Origin: Peptoniphilus_B koenoeneniae
GTDB taxonomy: Bacteria; Bacillota; Clostridia; Tissierellales; Peptoniphilaceae
Assembly (NCBI RefSeq): GCF_030812875.1
Contig: NZ_JAUSTN010000001.1
Span: 124,001 to 188,000 of the forward strand
Direction: 5' to 3'
DNA length: 64,000 nt
Shown here: piece by piece, positions 60,589 to 64,000 of the stretch
Numbering within the stretch: position 1 is the first letter of the stretch
How the letters are laid out: each line of letters starts with the position of its first letter
Notes under the pieces: model-generated
The model's input: the letters and a program-made list of their open reading frames with translations, nothing else
What the model was told of the DNA's origin: nothing
Database searches by the model: none
Program-made: the position numbers and the translations under genes

Positions 60589-61509
60589 TTAAAAATCCAA
60601 GTCACTTTTAGTTATTGTTTTTATATTTAAATCAATATAATTAGGTAAATTTTCCCTATGAATTTTTATTCTGTTAAATTCATATTTTAAATTTACATTT
60701 TTCTTGTCGTAAATATCAATTAAATCTCCCCTAACTTCAACATCTGCTTGAATATCTGAACTTTTATCTTCTATAAATACTCCTACTGCCTTAATTCCAT
60801 CCCCTGTAATCTTGCCGTTGTTAATAATATATCCTGTCATTTCAGCTTTATTTACAGTTTCAAGATCGGCATTTATTTTTAATGTGATAATTTCGTATGA
60901 GTACCAAACAAAATAAGGGCTTGCCTGATTTTCAAAATCTTTTTTAAAATATAATTCATTTTTTAATCCGTTACTTATTAAAACACTATCTTCAGTAATT
61001 TCAAAATTTCTAAGTTCTTTAGTTTTTATTTTAGAAATTTCTGATTCAAAAAACTCCATTTGAGACCTGTCTATATCTTTTGAGCTTACTCCATTTTCAT
61101 TAAGATAAATTTTATTTACAATACTCCCTTTGGCACTGGCAGAGTCCCAAATTCCTTTATATTTTGAATTTACTTTTAATAAAAAATCTTCAACTTTGTA
61201 AGCCTTAATGTACTTAAGTTCAATTTCATATTCAGCATCAAAAAACTCTTTTAAATTTATATCATCAATGATTATTTTCTTATCTTTAGTTGCCATAATA
61301 CTTTCCATTTTTTTATTGAGCTCTTCCTTATGCTCGGCAAAAAGTATATTTATTACGCTTTCAGATACATACTCAGCCTGTAATTTATCTTCTAAATTAG
61401 CAGAAATTTCAATGGAATTTGAGGTTAAATTTAAAACAAACAGTCCTATAATACTTATTATTGCAATTGTAAAAAGAGTTGTAATGAGTAGAAATCCTTT
61501 TTTATTCAT
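60589..61509 (-). CDS. Minor pseudopilin-like protein (PilX/GspK-type)
   Basis: 306 aa. Prepilin-type start MNKKGFLLITTLFTIAIISIIGLFVLNL: a G-F cleavage site and a hydrophobic helix, but with no Glu at position 5 of the mature protein, as in GspK/PilX minor pilins. The rest is beta-rich and polar. Last gene of the leftward pseudopilin cluster; start overlaps the previous gene by 8 bases. Role: tip or assembly component of a type IV-like pilus or competence pseudopilus (inferred). Confidence 0.72.
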   Translation of the reverse strand: MNKKGFLLITTLFTIAIISIIGLFVLNLTSNSIEISANLEDKLQAEYVSESVINILFAEHKEELNKKMESIMATKDKKIIIDDINLKEFFDAEYEIELKYIKAYKVEDFLLKVNSKYKGIWDSASAKGSIVNKIYLNENGVSSKDIDRSQMEFFESEISKIKTKELRNFEITEDSVLISNGLKNELYFKKDFENQASPYFVWYSYEIITLKINADLETVNKAEMTGYIINNGKITGDGIKAVGVFIEDKSSDIQADVEVRGDLIDIYDKKNVNLKYEFNRIKIHRENLPNYIDLNIKTITKSDLDF

Positions 61510-62041
61510 ATGAGGACCTTCTTGCTAAAATGGAAATTATTGATTTATTATTTTTAAAATTTATTTCAATTTCAAATTCATTTTCCTTTTCCCTAAGTTT
61601 TATAGACTTTATATTTTTTGCAAGTAAATTTAAACCTACATCTTTCTGTCTATCTCTTGTCTTTATAATATTAAATTCTTCCATTTTATTTTTATTGTCG
61701 GAAGAAGCAAACCTATAAAGATTCCCATCTATTACACCATAAGTTATATATCTATATTTTTTATAATTGTTTTTGCCTATAAGTTTTTCATTTACAATTG
61801 CAAGTCCTATATCCGCATTTGATTTTACAAAGTAATCAGAGCTTTGAAATTCATCGCAAATATAATTTTGCAAAAATGATAAGTTTTCAGCCCTATCTAT
61901 GTTTTCAACTAAACTCTTCTCAGATTTTAAAGCGGAATAGAAAGTCGTCATTAGGACACTTATTATTATGCCACTTAAAGCCATTGCAAATAATAATTCA
62001 ATTAAAGTGAATCCCTTTTGATATGTAGCATTTAATTTCAT
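61502..62041 (-). CDS. Type IV pilin-like protein
   Basis: 179 aa. Class III signal KGFTLIELLFAMALSGIIISVL with cleavage after Gly and Glu5 of the mature protein. Predicted PilW/PulJ-like minor pseudopilin by size; the C-terminus has no clear disulphide loop. ATG 62041 is preferred to a TTG seven codons upstream because AAGG precedes it, though spacing is long. Confidence 0.78.
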   Translation of the reverse strand: MKLNATYQKGFTLIELLFAMALSGIIISVLMTTFYSALKSEKSLVENIDRAENLSFLQNYICDEFQSSDYFVKSNADIGLAIVNEKLIGKNNYKKYRYITYGVIDGNLYRFASSDNKNKMEEFNIIKTRDRQKDVGLNLLAKNIKSIKLREKENEFEIEINFKNNKSIISILARRSSYE

Positions 62042-62324
62042 TGTTTTTATTGTCCTTAACAACTAATTCATAAAAATTTCCTTTATCAATAATCTTCGAA
62101 TTTAAATTATCTCTTTTTCTTTCAAAATTTAATATTTTTCCGCTATATAGCTGACCTATATTTTCTTCCATAAAATTTTTTAAATTTAAACTTTCTTCTA
62201 TTCTGTCATTTGCTTTTTTTGAATGACTTTGACTTATATAAAAAATAGGTAAAATACTTGCAACTACTATAGATAAAATTGCAATAGATGCAATTACTTC
62301 CACCATTAAGAATCCTTTTTTCAT
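61998..62324 (-). CDS. Pseudopilin-like protein (PilV/GspI-type)
   Basis: 108 aa. MKKGFLMVEVIASIAILSIVVASILPIFYISQ is a class III leader: G-F cleavage, Glu5 of the mature chain. Small minor pilin of GspI/PilV size. It overlaps both neighbours, with AAGGTTGAAAA before the ATG. Confidence 0.78.
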   Translation of the reverse strand: MKKGFLMVEVIASIAILSIVVASILPIFYISQSHSKKANDRIEESLNLKNFMEENIGQLYSGKILNFERKRDNLNSKIIDKGNFYELVVKDNKNNEIKCYISKGIHFN

Positions 62325-62749
62325 TTTTCAACCTTCAAATTTATATTTCCCGTAACTGGAGCAACACTTATAATATATTTATTTTTACCATACAAAATCA
62401 GAGTTCCTTGTCCTCTATAAGACGAAGCTCCTCTTTTAGTCCAAGTAAATTTATTAAATTGAGGTTCTTTTTCTAAAGATAAAAATTTTAGATCTACATC
62501 TTTAAAGTTTTTTTCTTTAGAAAATATTTTATAATTTTTGTTTTCTATTTTAAAATTAACATAATCTCCGATTTTAATTGCCATATTTCTCGCATACTTT
62601 AAATCATCAACTAATTTTTCGGCTTCTTTTCTTTCGTTTAAGTTTGTAATACCGGTGATTTTTGGAATAGCAATTCCCAATATTATGCAAATAATAGAAA
62701 TAACAATTATAAGCTCAATTAAAGTAAAACCTTTATTTCTCATATCCAT
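62321..62749 (-). CDS. Pseudopilin-like protein (GspH/FimT-type)
   Basis: 142 aa. NKGFTLIELIIVISIICIILGIAIPKI leader, then EKLVDDLKYARNMAIKIGDYVNFKI, which resembles the GspH/FimT helix-strand pattern. Start ATG 62749 or 62743, overlapping the preceding gene by 17 bases. Confidence 0.8.
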   Translation of the reverse strand: MDMRNKGFTLIELIIVISIICIILGIAIPKITGITNLNERKEAEKLVDDLKYARNMAIKIGDYVNFKIENKNYKIFSKEKNFKDVDLKFLSLEKEPQFNKFTWTKRGASSYRGQGTLILYGKNKYIISVAPVTGNINLKVEK

Positions 62750-63821
62750 ATCTCTCTATGGAAAAAGAATTTGGATCTTTTTCTTCAATAGGAATTTCAT
62801 AATAAAAGCCCTCTATTTCATCTTCATTTTCAAAAAGTAAACTATTTAGCTCAAAATTTTTATATTTTTCACTTATTTCATATCTTTGACCCTCTTTTAT
62901 TAACCCGAATTTTCCCATCTGATTTTCTGTATAAAATTCAATAAAAAATCTTCCTCTTTGATCTTTCAAATCATTAAAAATTACATCAACATATCTGTTA
63001 TCAAACATAAAATTTGGATTGTAAGAAACTATATTCATGTTATTTATGAAATCTAAATTTGTACCGTATTGAGTTACTTCAATCGGGTCTTTTTCTTTTA
63101 AAGGTCCTTCTGAAACTAAAGGAGGTTTTTTATTCTCAACAATTTCATTTGTTTTATTTTCCTCTTTTTTCACCTTATTCTTTTCTAAATCTATATTTTT
63201 ATCTGATTTATTATAATTTTTTACCTTTTCTTTATTTAAATTTAAACTTGAAGTTTTTACCTTAATTTGGTTTACAGGTTTTGATTGAATTTTTGAATCT
63301 TTAAAATATATTTCTTTTAAATTTATATTTTTAGTATTTTCATCTGACAAATTTTCAGATTTTTTGTATGTATTATTAAATTTTTCATTTGTTATTATTA
63401 AAAAATTTCCTTCAAGACCAACTTTAGTTGTTTTAAGGTTCACTACTCTCAGTCTGTTTCCCAAATCTTCAAATAATGCAATTAATTGTTTTTCATTTCC
63501 ATTATAATTTGCAACTATTTTATTTAAGTCCCCCGTATTATTTATTGATGAAATTGAAATTAAATTTCCATCAATTATATTATTTATTGGCCTATCCGAT
63601 TTATAAGTTATTTTTTCTTCTTTTTCAACCTTTATCGGTTCTTCTAAAGTTTCTTTATTAATTTCAATTTGACTTTTAAAAGCTGAGATTTCATTTTTTA
63701 AAGGTTGGTATAAATTTCTAAAAATTAAAATTTCAAGTATTAAAAACCCCAAAATTACAATTAAAAATTTTTCACGCTTTGTAAGTTTACGTTTACATAT
63801 TAATAGTTCAAATTTTTCCAT
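62733..63821 (-). CDS. Membrane protein of pilus cluster, PilO-like N-terminal half
   Basis: 362 aa. Short basic cytoplasmic start, one membrane span (about 20-36), and a helical then ferredoxin-like region (LNKIVANYNGNEKQLIALFEDLGNRLRVVNL ..LIIT), like PilO/PilN alignment proteins. A Lys/Asn/Glu-rich linker (about 160-245) leads to a beta-rich C-terminal domain (about 250-360) not recognised. Assignment to PilO rests on layout and neighbours only. Confidence 0.6.
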   Translation of the reverse strand: MEKFELLICKRKLTKREKFLIVILGFLILEILIFRNLYQPLKNEISAFKSQIEINKETLEEPIKVEKEEKITYKSDRPINNIIDGNLISISSINNTGDLNKIVANYNGNEKQLIALFEDLGNRLRVVNLKTTKVGLEGNFLIITNEKFNNTYKKSENLSDENTKNINLKEIYFKDSKIQSKPVNQIKVKTSSLNLNKEKVKNYNKSDKNIDLEKNKVKKEENKTNEIVENKKPPLVSEGPLKEKDPIEVTQYGTNLDFINNMNIVSYNPNFMFDNRYVDVIFNDLKDQRGRFFIEFYTENQMGKFGLIKEGQRYEISEKYKNFELNSLLFENEDEIEGFYYEIPIEEKDPNSFSIERYGYEK

Positions 63822-64000
63822 AAACTTCCTCTATTTCACTTTTAAATATTTTATACAAAACTTTGTGTCCTTCCGTGTTTGGATGAATCCCATCAAAAGT
63901 TAAATTTTCTTTTAAAATAAATTTTCTATAAAAATTAATTATATTTACATTTGAATCAAATTTTGTATCTAAAATTATTTTTTCAAATTCTCTCAATTTA
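63808..64000 (-). CDS. SGNH/GDSL-family hydrolase, C-terminal fragment (5' end outside window)
   Basis: The frame remains open to the right end of the window. The visible 64 or so residues end in LTFDGIHPNTEGHKVLYKIF, matching the catalytic Asp-X-X-His block (DGIHPN..GH) of SGNH hydrolases. It overlaps the PilO-like gene by 14 bases, so both are probably co-transcribed. Substrate unknown; the catalytic Ser and oxyanion blocks lie beyond the window. Confidence 0.75.
   Translation of the reverse strand, partial: KLREFEKIILDTKFDSNVNIINFYRKFILKENLTFDGIHPNTEGHKVLYKIFKSEIEEVYGKI

Noticed and set aside
1..64000. Mobile elements, prophage, restriction or defence islands, tRNA and rRNA genes
   Set aside because: Read for these on both strands; no transposase, integrase, defence-type protein, tRNA-like cloverleaf or rRNA segment was recognised. 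Absence of tRNA is less certain without a covariance search.

Overview
The window is strongly AT-rich DNA from a low-GC Gram-positive bacterium. It is packed with co-oriented housekeeping genes, short intergenic gaps, GGAGG-type ribosome binding sites and many TTG starts. Several features point to an anaerobic clostridial or Tissierellia-type (Peptoniphilaceae-like) genome: an IspH-S1 fusion, the HI0933 oxidoreductase-cmk-plsC-ispH order, a CD1247-like gene beside efp, larBEC, and the CdaA/CdaR pair. That assignment is inference; no rRNA is present to confirm it. No tRNA, rRNA, CRISPR array, transposase or phage gene was seen, and no gap exceeds 300 bases.

Bases 1-17.2 kb (mostly + strand): the end of smc, ftsY, alr, then the SRP/ribosome block ylxM-ffh-rpsP-khpA-rimM-trmD-rplS. 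These are followed by an anchored SH3b/GH18 protein, a zinc-PLC-like protein, asnA, one unknown gene, and ruvC-ruvA-ruvB-spoIID-like-queA-tgt. Bases 17.2-24.6 kb: a divergent pair made of a MoaB-fold/HTH protein (-) and the nickel-pincer cofactor operon larB-larE-larC (+); then lexA (-) facing a yneA-like SOS division inhibitor (+) across a dense cluster of LexA-like boxes; then two transporters. Bases 24.7-32.3 kb (-): FHA protein, RodA/FtsW, PBP, ispD, ispF, fsa-type aldolase, glpX, rho. Bases 32.4-38.5 kb: recX and a GIY-YIG gene (+), a two-component system with a lipoprotein and a small membrane protein (-), and a MATE transporter (+).

Bases 38.6-64 kb are one long leftward block. Read in the direction of transcription it runs: SGNH hydrolase (partial), pseudopilin genes, efp, CD1247-like, asp23-nusB-xseA-xseB-ispA-tlyA-recN-nudix-pnp-pdp-M50-scpA-scpB-rluB-mnmM-HI0933-cmk-plsC-ispH/S1-folD-DUF5317-cdaA-cdaR-guaB. 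It combines isoprenoid synthesis, DNA repair, chromosome condensation, ribosome and tRNA modification, nucleotide salvage and c-di-AMP signalling.

Three things stand out. (1) The lar divergon has mirror-symmetric, fully overlapping face-to-face promoters inside a 38-bp imperfect palindrome, next to an unusual protein joining a molybdopterin-binding-like fold to a C-terminal HTH. It is a candidate cofactor-sensing regulator. (2) The lexA/yneA intergenic region holds four LexA-like boxes at an exact 13-bp period, plus three more over the two promoters. (3) At six co-directional gene junctions an intrinsic-terminator-like hairpin lies just upstream of the next gene's Shine-Dalgarno, with no room for a promoter. 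At five of them the U-tract runs essentially straight into the Shine-Dalgarno, which suggests operon-internal attenuators.
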